Shown: positions 1 to 11,399 of the stretch, in pieces
Numbering within the stretch: the stretch's first letter is position 1
How the letters are laid out: each line of letters starts with the position of its first letter
The notes under the pieces: generated by a model
What the model was told of the DNA's origin: nothing
Database searches by the model: none
Seen by the model: only the letters and a program-made list of their open reading frames with translations
Assembly: GCA_028023455.1 (NCBI GenBank)
Contig: JAQFVV010006295.1
Coordinates: 188,001 to 252,000 of the forward strand
Source of the DNA: Epiperipatus broadwayi
Taxonomy: Eukaryota; Onychophora; Udeonychophora; Euonychophora; Peripatidae
Length of the DNA stretch: 64,000 nucleotides
Direction: 5' to 3'
Position numbers and translations under genes: made by a program

Positions 1-960
1 GTTTAAAATTTACTACAAACAGTAGTGTTCAAGGTGCTTGAATGAGTGGTAATAAATATTGAAATGTATGATGTTGAAATAATATTTTAATATTAATTTA
101 GTTCAAAATCATTATTTTAAAAAATGGTTTTTGTTTTTGCATTTTTTCTATTCCAAAAAAGTTGAAATAATTAATTTAGCCTCTAAAAAAAGTCTCAGAA
201 ATGTAATAAGACAGAAAACTTTTTATTGCTGTTCTTATCTGATAAATCTAAAAGAGAAAAAAAAATCTTAATTTAAATTTGATAGTCTTTTTTTAATAAA
301 ATGGATTTTTTCCTTCATATCACAAACATTAGCACAGAATAAACATAATATATTCACTCTCATCTCATAATGGTACACATTTTTAATAGTGTATGTAGGT
401 TTTTAATTTAAGAAGCTATCATAATTAGAAGTATTAGACAAAATTTAAATAAAGACTTGGGTTTGAAAACATTACTTATATAAAAGTTAATTAAATTTAA
501 TGTATAGATTAAAAAATAGAAAAACTAATAGTTATTAAAAATACTAATAAAAGGATAAAGAAGAATTAGCATTCAGAGTAAAAGATAAAAAATATAAAAA
601 TTTATTCAGTTAAAAGATTTGAAAAGTAATGATGGTAAGATAAAATTTATTATATTAAAAATAGGTATAGCAAGGATAAAATTAAAATAGAATAGTTAAC
701 ATTATAAAAGTAATTTAGTTTAATTTAAAAAATGATGTTAAAAGTTATAATATATATATATAGAAATATGGAATATGATATGTAAAAGATTCAAATAATA
801 ATAACGAAGGGATTAATATTTATAAAATATTTATGTAATGTATTCAGTTCATTAAAAAATGAATGCAATATGTAAAAATCTAATATGTAACTATATAAAG
901 TACTATATTAATCTAAATATATCTAAATATGCATTAAAATGTATTAATTAGATGGTCGTA
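1..960. other. AT-rich non-coding DNA, nothing recognised
   Basis: This stretch is A+T-rich with A-runs, T-runs and short TA repeats. No coding pattern, RNA gene or clear repeat boundary was seen. It is probably intron of the acetyl-CoA synthetase gene or intergenic DNA; without the upstream exons this cannot be told. Confidence 0.5.
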
Positions 961-1020
961 TATGTTTGGATATTATAACTGATGAAAACTGCTGGCTAGT
1001 CGAAACTTAGAAAATATTAT
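961..1020 (+). ncRNA. Hammerhead ribozyme-like remnant
   Basis: On the + strand CTGATGA (979-985) is followed 15 bases later by CGAAAC (1001-1006). Between them a weak stem II can form from ACT and AGT around GCTGGCT. This is the spacing of a minimal hammerhead core. Flanking ATATT and AATAT segments could give a poor helix I. I do not see a clean NUH cleavage site, so I regard it as a decayed copy of the PLE-type motif. Chance occurrence is possible in AT-rich DNA. Confidence 0.4.
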
Positions 1021-1647
1021 CAAGAAATAAATAAAAATGAAAGTATTATAAAAAGTGACTCTAGACAATATATTAAATAGAATTATACATATATAATATA
1101 TTTGTAATAATGTATTTACAGAATCATTTAAAGCTACATGTTTTCCCTCATAAATAGGAATATTCTCATTAAAAAAATGAACAATAACAGTTAAAATTTT
1201 GTTCAATATGTATTTTAGAAAACTTTAACCATATATTAAATTAACCAAAAATAAATGGGGAAATGTTAAATTACATTAACTAAAATAGAATTTATATATC
1301 TAACTTCATTTTCATAATTGCTGTACAATAGAAATGCAAATTAAAATGTGTAGAATGATTGCTAAAGTACATTTTTTTATTTGTTTAGTTTTTATGTTAA
1401 TATTTTTTTTAAATAATATGATGGCAATGATATTTCAAGCAATATTTATATTATGCAAGGAAAATCTCAGTTTACACCAAAAATATTAAGTTTTATTTGT
1501 TACATGATTATAAAAAAGATAGCATAATATATTAAGTACCTTGAAAATTAACTAGAAAATATTTTGTATTTATTTTATTAATATAATAAACACCTCTATA
1601 CTTCCCCATTGTTTTTAAATTCACATAAATATACAATAAAAGACAAA

Positions 1648-1702
1648 TGACTACCAAGATGCCTTTCGTGCTTAACCAGCATTCATCAGTTGGTCCAGGT
1701 CA
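1648..1702 (-). ncRNA. Type I hammerhead ribozyme (PLE-type, minimal stem III)
   Basis: Read on the - strand, all hammerhead core parts are present in order: helix I strand TGAC...ACCAA, core CTGATGA (1683-1689), stem II TGCT-GGTTA-AGCA, core GAAA (1664-1667), a one-base-pair stem III (A, GGCA, T), cleavage base C at 1658, then the other helix I strand TTGGT...GTCA. Helix I therefore has two paired blocks, ACCAA/TTGGT and TGAC/GTCA, with an internal loop between them, as in natural type I hammerheads. Such minimal-stem-III motifs are known from Penelope-like elements and animal retrozymes. Predicted cleavage lies between 1658 and 1657. The surrounding 1620-1745 is presumably a short PLE or retrozyme fragment. 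Confidence 0.72.
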
Positions 1703-1749
1703 CTGTCTCTCATATATATCTCTATTATATGAAGATTATTTATCTAGAG

Positions 1750-2111
1750 TAAATTGTTACATTTTCATTTACCATTATAAAACTCCCTCCACTTACAACT
1801 TTGATGCCATCCATTTTAGATAAATACAATAATGATTATTACTAATCATTTTCGAAACTAGAGATTATCTCTAGCACAGATATAAACTTTAAACCTCAGT
1901 TAAAGATTAATATATCTGATTTTTAAAATTTGCGCACACACGGAGTTATTTCACCTTTCTCTTTCCCATGTGTAATATTTTTATAGATATAATAAACACC
2001 TCCATACTAATATGATTAATAATAATCATTATTGTATTTATCTGAAATGGATGGCGTCAAAGTTGTGAGTGGAGGGAGTTTGACAATGGTAAATAGAAAT
2101 GTAACAATTTA
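1750..2111. repeat. Inverted repeat, arms about 100 bp
   Basis: Sequence 1750-1850 reappears in reverse complement at 2012-2111 with only a few differences; both arms contain a CTCCCTCCACT block and a TTTGAYGCCATCCATTT block. The spacer is about 160 bp and includes a small self-complementary CTAGAGA...TCTCTAG hairpin. A short motif, TAATAAACACCTC, occurs both at 1586 and near 1990. It looks like a head-to-head insertion of a short mobile element, not a host gene. Confidence 0.7.
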
Positions 2112-2630
2112 TTTTATATATATATATTAATTTGTCTATTTGAACTAATGAGTAATGATTTCAACAGGATGTCACTATTATTTTAAACAATATGGCTATC
2201 ATATTTAATAAAATGTTTAAAATTAAAAAAATACATTGTAACAGTATTGTATTTATTAATAAACAGTTTTTACACTATATTTACTTCTGAGCTAATCTTT
2301 TTATTATTAATATATTTAATTAAATGTTTATTCATTATTATCGTTAAGTCTTAATTTTAAACTCTTTATTTATATGCTGCAAAATTAGCAAGATTACACA
2401 TTATGGTAGCCGGAATGACTGCACCACTAGGCGGATAGCCTAATAAGCCGAACAAATTATTCCACGATCATAGTGTTTATTTATATACATAACACGTCCA
2501 CATAATATTATATAGTGTAATCTTTTGTGGACTAATAATTTTGATATATTTTCTCTCTAGAGAATGCAATTGATGTTAATATTATAGTTCTCTATTTAAA
2601 TTAATAAAAGAGACAAGCAAGTCTGGCTCC

Positions 2631-2838
2631 AATAATCTTTGTAATACTTTTTTTTTCTATTAGTTACTTTCCCTTCACTGCAGTCTGAATTGACTCAATC
2701 TATTTCAAAATAAAATACCTTCAAAAATTAACCCAATAATCTTTATTATACTTTTTTTTTTCTACTAGTTCCTTTCCCTTCTCTGCAGTCTGAATTAGCT
2801 CGATCTATTTCAAAATAAAATACCTTCAAAAATTAACC
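2631..2838. repeat. Two tandem copies of a 104-bp unit
   Basis: The block AATAATCTTT...ACCCAAT at 2631-2734 is followed directly by a second copy at 2735-2838 with a handful of substitutions. Shared landmarks are TTTCCCTTC, TGCAGTCTGAATT and AAAATACCTTCAAAAATTA. It is a simple local duplication with no coding potential seen. Confidence 0.8.
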
Positions 2839-4235
2839 CAATCACTTACCAATTGTATAACGATACTATTATTCAACATTATAATAATCTTTCCCGAGGA
2901 AATATGCCATCACTAAGCTACCACTGACAAAAGTCCAACTTTACTGTTTAGAACCTGTCCAAGTAGGGGTGAACGTCTAGGCCTATTATATAATAGTGAT
3001 GAGCTGTATATACTTTTACTCAAATCCTCTATCTTTGCTAATGTCAAATAATTTATCTTGATCACAGCATAAGTATCTTATTTTTCTTATGACCACAACT
3101 TAAACTGACTTTAGCCTACTTTTTATCTCTCCGCAATTGAATAGTTTGCATCTGTGAGATTAAAATCTTTTAAAAAATATTAAAAAAAATGAAAACAATA
3201 CTGAAACCTACCCCCTCTCCAGAATTATGTCAAAAATAATAAATTATCTAAATAATCCCCATGCTCTATTGTTAAAACTTTTACAAATCTACAGTAGCTA
3301 ATAATCATAAAACACAATTGATTATTCACTAATTACAATATAAAAGTTCACTTTAGAAACAGTTTATAATTACCCCTCGTCAGCTATCAGTCCATCAAAT
3401 GTAATCAGGAGGGTAAAGTCGATGGGTTGACATTTCCATAGCTTCTTGCACGAGTCTAAGTCTTCTGGCTTTTGAACATGCCATCAGCTAGTTAGCTGGC
3501 TTTATACTTTTCCTGAGATGGAATTCCCTCGGCAGACTCAAGGTGTGGCTTGGGAGATGGTTTTCCTTGGGAGAGAAGTCATTGATTATTTCTAGATGAA
3601 GAACATTTTCATAGCAACATACAGTGATACTTTCAATAAAAATTTTAATCTAATCTCAAACAAAAACCTCCATAATTTATACTTTTTTTAATTCTCTCTT
3701 TTCTTTCTGCTCTTTTAATTAATTTATTTTTCGAACAGGATTCACACCTTTTTGGTTTATTTGTAGCCAAATTTTTTTACTTCAAATTCTGTAATTTTTT
3801 CTTTCAAAATTTTTAATTAAAAAAATAGACTCTTACAATGCTTTTAATTAGAAATCAGTGTTTAGCTTGGGTTTTAACAATAGAGTTTAATTGTGACCTT
3901 TTCTAATCCGCCCCCCCCCCCACAACCCACCTTTTCCCAAGAATTTCAACAAAAAAAAAAAGCTTTTAATAAAAAAAAACTTATAATTCAAGACAACTAG
4001 TTTATCTTGAATTATAATCAACTTAAATAAATTAAAAAAGAAAATCAAACTTGAAATTCAGAAAAAACTTAAATGTTATATATTATTGTAAAATTCTACT
4101 TACAACTAATGAAATAACTATGAAATTAACTATATATATATTGTAATGTTCATAACATATATGTTGTAAACACACATTTGCATTACCTATGTTAATAATT
4201 TAAAATAAATAAATTATGAAAAAAAAGAGAAACAA
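2839..4235. other. AT-rich non-coding DNA with a possible LTR-like promoter on the - strand
   Basis: Mostly unremarkable. Around 3370-3560 base composition is less AT-biased. The - strand there carries a TATA-like GTATAAAGCC (3498-3507) followed by moderately GC-rich sequence, which resembles the promoter part of a decayed LTR. A run of about a dozen C residues lies near 3910-3921. No gene recognised. Confidence 0.3.
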
Positions 4236-4378
4236 AAATAGTTTAACTGTATTTTTATATTGGACTATTTCCATCATCTAATATGTGTGTTGAATGTCTT
4301 TAGAAAAGTTTTAATTTTATTTAAATATTCCAAATGCATTCAACTGTTAGTAATATCACAGCAAACAGGTTAGTATAT

Positions 4379-4426
4379 GCACAACATTTCGAGAGATATT
4401 TTTCTCCCCTCTTCTTCAGGTGTTGC
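4379..4426 (-). ncRNA. Hammerhead-like motif at PLE 3' end
   Basis: On the - strand CTGAAGA (4413-4419) and CGAAAT (tttc complement at 4387-4390) flank a stem II with AGAG/CTCT ends and a long loop. An ACAC block before the core and GTG after it could form a short helix I with a tiny stem III. PLEs commonly end with CTGAAGA...CGAAA motifs of this kind. The fold is weaker than those at 1648 and 63437, and activity is doubtful. Confidence 0.5.
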
Positions 4427-4449
4427 TGGCCTGACCAGTGACAGTACTA

Positions 4450-4530
4450 GCATGGGATTCGAACCTGGGTCCTTAGATTCTTGATTATTGAATTTTTAAG
4501 GTAACCCTCTAACCAACTGAGTCATCCTGC
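4450..4530 (-). other. tRNA-derived (Pol III promoter-like) segment inside the PLE
   Basis: On the - strand an A-box-like TGACTCAGTTGGTTAGAGG (complement of 4506-4524) is followed by a perfect B-box GGTTCGAATCC (complement of 4455-4465). CCTTA and TAAGG can form a 5-bp anticodon-like stem with an oversized loop. Acceptor and T stems do not pair, so it is not a functional tRNA. It resembles the head of a tRNA-derived SINE and lies between the endonuclease and the hammerhead-like terminus. Confidence 0.6.
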
Positions 4531-4624
4531 AAAGGCAACAGTATGTAATAATTTCATATACTTATCTATGAGGTTCCTTCTGATTTCTCCACTTTTTCCT
4601 CAGAGCAAAGTTGATTAGTGGTTA

Positions 4625-4906
4625 TCATACATTATGTATAGTGACACTAGGTTGGCTTATGGTATTTTTTGCCATTGTCATGTGAGCAGCTTCTTTAAAT
4701 TTTCTTCTTTGTATCTTTTCTTCTTTACCCAATATTTTTGTATTTTCCCAATCAAACATATGTTCATTGGTACATGCATGGTCTCCTACCTTAGACACAT
4801 CTGTTTTCTCTCTTCTAATCATCAGTTTATGTTCTTGCAAGTGCTTTTGAATAGGACAGCTGGTCTCACCAATATATGTTCTTCCACATTTTACATGGTA
4901 TTTCAT
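4625..4906 (-). pseudogene. PLE GIY-YIG endonuclease domain
   Basis: The 93-residue open frame begins KYHVKCGRTYIGETSC, the GIY-YIG-type nuclease signature in its PLE form (xCGxxYIGET), followed by LQEHK and, near the C-terminus, RRKFKEA. The upstream linker between YVDD (5450) and this block is broken by several stops. In PLEs this domain nicks the target DNA. The same domain recurs decayed at 43257-43609 and as a C-terminal scrap near 19.3 kb. Confidence 0.85.
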
Positions 4907-5249
4907 AGATGCAGTTTTTTCTTTTCAGTATTTCAAGTGTAAGTTTTGTAGATGTTATAATGCCTCATAGTGAAGTATGGCTCTGGAAAGCTGTTCTGAT
5001 GTTATACTGATTGCAGATTTTCCTTAATTTGTCTGCTATTTTTGGAATGTCCAATAATTGTCTTTTCTCTTGATGGTTCTTTTTGTTATCTATTTAATGT
5101 TTTCTTAATAACAGCTAATGGATAACCATTTTTCATAAGAGTTTGTTCTATATAGATCTTTTCTTTTTCCAAATCACCACTTTCTGAACAAATTTCTTTT
5201 GCTCTGTTCTACAGTGATAGTATAACTCCATGTTTTGTGTTTCTGGTGT

Positions 5250-6375
5250 GATTAGATGTATAAGCTAGGTATTTTCCTGTATGTGTAAGGTTTTTGGTAA
5301 ACTGTAGTTTTTATTTTACCATGAGGGAGTCTTGTCACAAGAACATCTAAGAATGCCAATTTTTGTTCTTGTTCTGGTTCTATTGTGAATTTAATTAAAG
5401 GGGAGAAAGTTTGTAGCAATGCTTCATCATGTGGCCATACAACAAATATATCATCGACATAGCGAAGCCATACTTTAGGTGTATATGGAGTAATTTTTAT
5501 GGCTGTGGTGTGGTTTCAAGTTCTTCCATGTAAATATTGCTAATCAAAGGAGACAATGGTGAGACCATAGCCATTCCTTGATTTTGTTGGAAGAATTCTG
5601 TGTTACATTGATAATAGGTTGTTTTTATACAGAATGTTAATAGTTCCATTATGCTATCAATAGGAAGAGCTGTTCTGGTTTGTAAACTATTATCATCATT
5701 TAATCTTTTCTTTACAATAGACAATGCTTCTTCACATGGTACATTCATGAATAAACTTTCCACATCAAAGCTTACCAGTAAATCAGTTCTTTCAATTTTC
5801 ATGTTCTTGATTAATTCTACAAAGTGTCTAGAATCCCTGACAAAGGAATGGGTCTTGTAAGCCAAATGACTTAGAACTTTGAGAAGAAATCTTGCCAAAT
5901 TCTGGCAAGGTGAATCTCTAGAACTAACAATAGGTCATAATGGAACATGATCCTTATGGATTTTAGGTAGACCATAAAGATGAGAAATTTTGCTGAAATA
6001 TGATGTTATTTTACTCTTTTCTGAATCAGTGAAGTACTTGCGATGCTTTCTGAGTAATGCTTGTAACTTTGTTTCCATAGTTAGTATTGGATCTTTTGCC
6101 ACTTTTCTATATTGGCCTGCTGTGATGAGTTCTTGTATTTTATTGTCGTAATCAGTTGTATCCATTACAACTCTTGCACTGCCTTTGTCAGCAGGGAGAA
6201 TAATTATAGATTTATCTGCTTTGAGATATTTAATTGCTTTTCTCTCCCCATAGGATATGTTTGATTTCAATTTTTGTTGCCTGTCAAGTGTTCTTTTTAT
6301 TATCCAGCGTAATTCTGCTGCTTTTTCTAAAGGCAATTTTTGAGTGACTTCCTCAGTGACTGCCATTATATCCAC
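5250..6375 (-). pseudogene. PLE reverse transcriptase domain
   Basis: The domain carries successive PLE-type RT motifs: IIILPADKGSARVVMD (about 6150-6210), LYGLPKIHK (about 5950-5975), LVSFDVESLFMNVP (about 5740-5790), GMAMVSPLSPLISNIYME (about 5515-5570; the family usually has AMGSPLSP, so G to V here), and RYVDDIFVVW with the catalytic YVDD at 5450-5461. The Arg codon in the expected PLRPIVS motif is a TGA stop at 5935-5937, consistent with CGA-to-TGA decay. A second lesion near 5497 shifts the frame just before the YVDD block. This reverse-transcribing core would have copied element RNA at the target site. Confidence 0.88.
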
Positions 6376-6985
6376 TAAGGGGATATTAGATGGTGTTATG
6401 GCAAAGTTTAATCCTCTTTCAAGAACAGAAATTTCAGTATCTGTTAGATGTTTAGAACTTAGATTTTTAACAGATGAAGCTGTTACATTGCTTGGTACAT
6501 TATGATTTTTGATATGCCCATGTAGGTTAGCAACTTTCTTTTTTTTTTGACATTCTTTTATTTTTCCATGTAATATAGAATATGATTTTCTTACTGCTTG
6601 AGAAACTCATGTAGTCATCCTCAGTAAATTTATTTTTTAGATGACATTCTACTTTATTAATTGAATGCATTGTTTGATACTTAGAAAACCTTTGAGCATT
6701 TATTCTTTCTTTTAACAGAGCTTCACTTGTTCTCTGAATAATTTTCTCAGCTCTCTGAGAGTGAATTGGAGGTTTTAAATGCAAACCTTTAGGAATTATC
6801 CCTTCCGATTTACATTTACATAAGAAAGTTAAATGATTTTCTACTTTGGCCAGCTTTAGACATAGTTTTTCATAATGTCTAAAGCTTGATATAGTATTGG
6901 GTGCATACCGAATACTTAGTGTTTTTCTGAAGGTTTGTGATGATGGTGTTTTAGCTGTATTTTTATATTGGATTATTTCCATCAT
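6376..6985 (-). pseudogene. PLE protein, N-terminal part
   Basis: This is the open N-terminal region of the PLE protein. The segment near 6400-6460 reads LTDTEISVLERGLNFA, which matches the usual PLE block just before the reverse transcriptase (L-x-E-x-x-VL-x-x-GLNFA). The frame from 6985 breaks at about 6536-6550, in a run of A residues on the coding strand, where it shifts into the frame that continues as KVANLHGHIKNHNVPS and on into the RT. The shift is probably slippage in the homopolymer. The true start codon was not determined. Confidence 0.7.
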
Positions 6986-7050
6986 CTAATATGTGTGTTG
7001 AATGTTTTTAGAAAAGTTTTAATTTTATTTAAATATTCCAAATGCATTCA

Positions 7051-7176
7051 ACAGGTAGTAATATCACAGCAAACAGGCTAGTATATGCACCAACTATTAG
7101 TAATATCACAGCAAACAGATTAGTATATGCACTTACTGTTAATAATATCACAGCAAACATGTTAGTATATGCTCAA
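7051..7176. repeat. Three 42-bp tandem repeats at the PLE 5' end
   Basis: The block AATATCACAGCAAACA recurs with exact 42-bp spacing; its ATATCACAGC core starts at 7061, 7103 and 7145, each copy followed by TAGTATATGC. A single unit is present in the other terminal repeat (core at 4353). The expansion is therefore specific to the 5' side of the PLE and could hold promoter or dimer-related sequence. Confidence 0.85.
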
Positions 7177-10100
7177 CGTAAGGAAATTAATAAAAAGAAA
7201 GATTGCATAATTTTTTTAAGAACAAAATTGTTTTATTAAGAATACGGGTGGGGAAAGAGAATCATGACAGATAAGAATTTTAAATCCGTTCTCTTCTTTT
7301 TATAATTAAAAAAAAAAAAGTTAAAAAAAAAGAATAAATGTGAAATGTTTTAAAATAACACTGACAATAGAATTAATTAGTAGAAGAAAATCTTGTAAAC
7401 TATCTCATTGGCCGGAATGCATTTAAATTTTGAAAGATGCCTAGCCAGTAAGATGGTAGATGAATCTAAGAAAAAAAGATTAGATAACAATGTAAAATTA
7501 ATTAAAACAAATTAAAATTATGATAAAAATTAGACAGTAGGAGAGATAAGTATAAAAGTGGCAGCTTGTTCATTGTTTTCTCAGAGTCAGTTCAGTTCAT
7601 CATTTGCTGAGTTCATCAAGTCATTCATTTTTACTAAGAACATAATCACCAGGAACCGCAGAGCCAGTTATTACTTGTTGCGGAAATATAAATGTGGAAA
7701 ATGTAAAGTAGCAACATGTATTATTAAAATGTTCTAGCAGTATTCGTCTGGACTTCATGCCCCAGGTGTTTGGCTCTAACAACTCCCATCTTGGATAAAT
7801 GCCTCAACTCTAGTATTAGATGCTGCTGCATATTCTCTCCCCTATTATCCATCTGAAGAATGGAAGGAAACCTTTGAAACCATTGCTGGAGACTGAAAGA
7901 CCAGCCATCTAGGAAGTCAAAACCAAGTGAAAATGTGTCTAAGCAGAAATAGGATATCATATCAACATAATGAAAAACCTAGGTAAATATATTTTTTCGA
8001 TTGTAAATTGTCTAGACATTTTTTTAATGAAATGAACTATAATGAAGGACAATCAGTAATACTGAATTTTTAACAATTAATGTATACTTATTTATTCTTT
8101 TGTGTTAAATTGTACTGTTATATTTGTTTAAATATGTGTACATGTGAATAAAAAATGTTTTCTTAGAACTGTTGCTTGATCCATATTCTCTCTCTCTTTT
8201 AACTGCATCACTAGTAATTTAAAGATTAGAAATATTTTCATGTGTTCATTAGTACTGCGCTGGGTTATGTGTTTATCGTCCAGGCATGCCATCTATATAT
8301 AACATATATGGCCGGATAGCATCTGAGACTTGTTTTCAAAACAAATAAAGTGCTTTGAATGGTGGGTGTTATCCTGGAAGTATGGGGGTGCTATCGTCAG
8401 AAAAGATAGTCAGGGTTATGCATTTGTGTAGCCTCAATCTGGTCGTAGGTATTGTTGATGGTTAATCTATCAATGATATTCTACCCCTCTGCTTGAATAT
8501 GTAATCCAATGCCGGAAGCAATAAATAAGAAAGCCAATTATGCAAAGTAAATAATAAAATGTTAATAAATAACTATATGAGTAAAATAATAAAATGTTAA
8601 TAAATAATAATATATAACAAATGATAAATATAAAAATATTTTTAGACAACAGACGGTTACAAATGACCACAAATGTCCATATTGATTATCAGATCATTAC
8701 AGTATATATTTACATATAAGATGGCAGCAAATACCATCTCAATATATATATATATTCACATTCAAAGTACATTTAAAAACTATGAGAATGAATTAAATTT
8801 TTATCATAGGAAATCATTATAATTGCTGATTTTTTTATACAAGATTTTGATTTATATTTAATTTTGGAGAAAATATTGATTTCATTATTCATGTAAAAAT
8901 AGGTATACCTATTTCTATAATGAAGAAATATAAAATTTTTGCAGTTGTAGCAGTATTTAGACAATGAAAAAATCTGTATGCATGCTGAATGGAGTAAAAG
9001 AATTAACTAATATTATTTTGCGCATGTAAACATTGTTGCTGTGAATACAGGAAAACCATTATTTATTGGAAAATTTCTGAGATATGAAATTGTTTTTCTT
9101 AATGCAAATATTTTTTTACATTTATTTTTAACTGATTCTAGGAAAGCATTATATAATATCTATCTATAAAATCAAAAATCATATTTAAAAATCACTTCAA
9201 TATTGTTAAGTTAGCTAGATAAATTAAAATTAAGTCATATCTTTTCTCATTGCTGCAAAGTCTCTTTTCTATGTAGTAGCATGATAACTATTGAATATTT
9301 TTATTTACTTTAACAGAAAAACATTATCTTCGAATTAAAAGATGCATTTGGTATTAACATTTTTAGTCTCATTTTTACAAATTTAATATGGTTTTTTTTT
9401 ATTCATATAAAATATCAATATAAAATTTGTAATAGGAATAATTTTTTAGTAAGTAGAATTATGACATATATTGGCAATCAATAATTTGAATGCAATAAAT
9501 TTATTTGATTTCAGAATCAAAAAAAAAAGTTGTTTCATTTGCAGTGAAGTGCCAATTGTGATATAGCTTAATGTCACTCCATCTTTTCTCCTGTTCCTTT
9601 TTCATTTTACTCTCTAGTTGTTGTTTTTTTTAGTATCTTTTTTTTTGTCCATCATTCAATTCACATGGATATAATGAAAATTTGTTTTGATCTCTTTGTG
9701 ATGATTTATTGATGCAAAATTTCTAGTCATTCTATTATTATATTGCTGAGAAATTTGTATTCTCCTTCATCTCTCTGTTATTGCATTTTATTTTTCTCTT
9801 TTTTTTTCTTTCTATATATTTATTATTTATCATTAAATCTTGTTTTCTTTTTTCACTCTTTTTTTTATTTTCTATATTATAATATTTTTATTTGATTATA
9901 GTTATAATATGTTACATTATAGTATTAAGAAAATCTTAGATTAAAATTAATTTAAATCAATACCTTAATTTTTACTTACTTTAAGATTCTTAGTGGTATA
10001 CTTATAAGTTATTTCTTTTCTTCATCTGTATTAATTTATTCTTTTAGAAAATGTATTTTTTTTTGTATATATGATCTAATAAAAGTTTTTTATATAATCT

Positions 10101-10580
10101 TTCACTTATAAATAATATATTTTTAGTTCATATTGTTTTTGCATTTGCAGTTATTATTATTTTATGATTATTCATATGATAAGCAAATAATGGATGGACT
10201 GCTTTCCAAATATGCATGGATCAGCTAGTGAGTTTAATGGTTTTAACTTCTGAATTTTAAGAGAAGAAAAATACTATGGTCTGGTTTTTTTGTTTTTTTT
10301 TTCAGAAGTCTAAAAGTTCTGACTGAAATACCTCTTGAGTTCTCTTGAAAACTAAATAAATGCATGTATTTTATGTATGTTTAAATGGGTGAGTGAGTGA
10401 ATGCTATTAACGCTTGATAATTGCATTTAATACTGTTAGGTGGAAACATGATTCCTAACAGTTATGTGATCTTAATGTTTTACTGATGGTTTGTGATCTT
10501 AATGTTTTGCTCAAGATTGAAGCATTGTTATAGATTAAATGCAAAAAATACTATGACAGAAAAAAATTATGGCTCTCATT
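7177..10580. other. AT-rich non-coding DNA with an LTR-like promoter near 7.55 kb
   Basis: At 7551-7562 AGTATAAAAGTG gives a good TATA box followed by TCAGAGTCAGTTCAG, and AATAAAAAATG near 8147 could be a poly(A) signal. Together they suggest an old solo LTR at roughly 7.4-8.2 kb, whose ends I could not define. The segment 8270-8520 is less AT-rich but unrecognised. The rest is T-rich or A-rich filler without coding pattern. Confidence 0.3.
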
Positions 10581-10589
10581 CTATGAAGT

Positions 10590-10685
10590 GTATAGAGTCC
10601 TTGGCCAGGGCAGTGGTTAATACTGAGAGCAGATGGTAGTAAAAATTATTGTGATTCAAACCTAGACTGCCGGTCAGTGATTATT
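10590..10685 (+). repeat. tRNA-derived SINE-like fragment
   Basis: GGCAGTGGTTAATACTGAG resembles a Pol III A-box as in tRNA-derived SINEs (GGCxxAGTGGTTAxxxC). About 30 bases later TGATTCAAACC resembles a B-box. Spacing fits a tRNA head. Both boxes are imperfect and no SINE tail was recognised. Confidence 0.45.
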
Positions 10686-11399
10686 TTATATTTGACTATC
10701 TATAATTGTAATTCACTATAATAGAATAAAATTGGAAAGAATAATGAAAAATAATCTGTATTATATAATATAGCAATATATAATATAGCAATGAATTGAA
10801 TTTTATTGTAAATAAATAAAGAATACTATTATGGAAATGATGGTACATCAAACAAAGTAGCAAGATTACTTATTTATCCTATTTGAAGATAACAAGTACA
10901 AATAACAAGCTCTTATTGTGATGAAAAACTGGAAGACTTTTATATGCATTTTAAGATAATATTAGCTTTAATGGTTTCAATTCAGAAAGTAATCATTAAT
11001 TAGTGAGACATTAGATATATGTATTGGTGCAGATATAAAGAGATAGTAATAACATTTGATATTCATATCCTTAAGAAACATTCCAGTGAATTTATGGTAG
11101 AACTTTTAAAGTTCAAACTTTATTTTAAAGATTTGAAAATGGATGCAAACATAAATGAATTCAAATAAGAAAATATTAATTACTTTGCTAACAACAGCTA
11201 TATATATAACATAAACAAAAAGACAGCATTTTCTCAACAAAAACTGAATATGTAAAACTTTGTAATATGGATAGGGGAAAAGGTAATTATTTCATAAGGA
11301 GGAAATATAAGTGAAATGGCAAGGAAAATATAGAATTGAATAAGAGTTTCATAAGTTGATCATTCTGATTTTGGAAGATAAGTTATTTCAACATGGAGA

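Larger units (their letters stand above)
4236..7176 (-). mobile_element. Penelope-like element (PLE), near full length, decayed
   Basis: This - strand retroelement of about 2.9 kb has the order N-terminal region, reverse transcriptase and C-terminal GIY-YIG endonuclease that defines endonuclease-bearing Penelope-like elements. About 140 bp at 4241-4380 is repeated directly at 6952-7090 (shared ATCATCTAATATGTGTGTTG and AAATGCATTCAAC), the flanking-repeat arrangement called pLTRs. At the 5' end the repeat continues as three 42-bp tandem units. At the 3' end lie a tRNA-like segment and a hammerhead-like motif. The coding region carries an in-frame stop and frameshifts, so this copy cannot make a whole protein. 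Confidence 0.88.

Noticed and set aside
4450-4530. A possible true tRNA gene
   Set aside because: A and B boxes are good, but acceptor and T stems do not pair and the anticodon loop is far too long.
4634-4942. A 102-residue + strand open frame
   Set aside because: It is the antisense shadow of the PLE GIY-YIG domain on the - strand.
7051-7176. Short regular repeats as a CRISPR array
   Set aside because: The 42-bp units are contiguous, without distinct spacers, and part of a eukaryotic retroelement.
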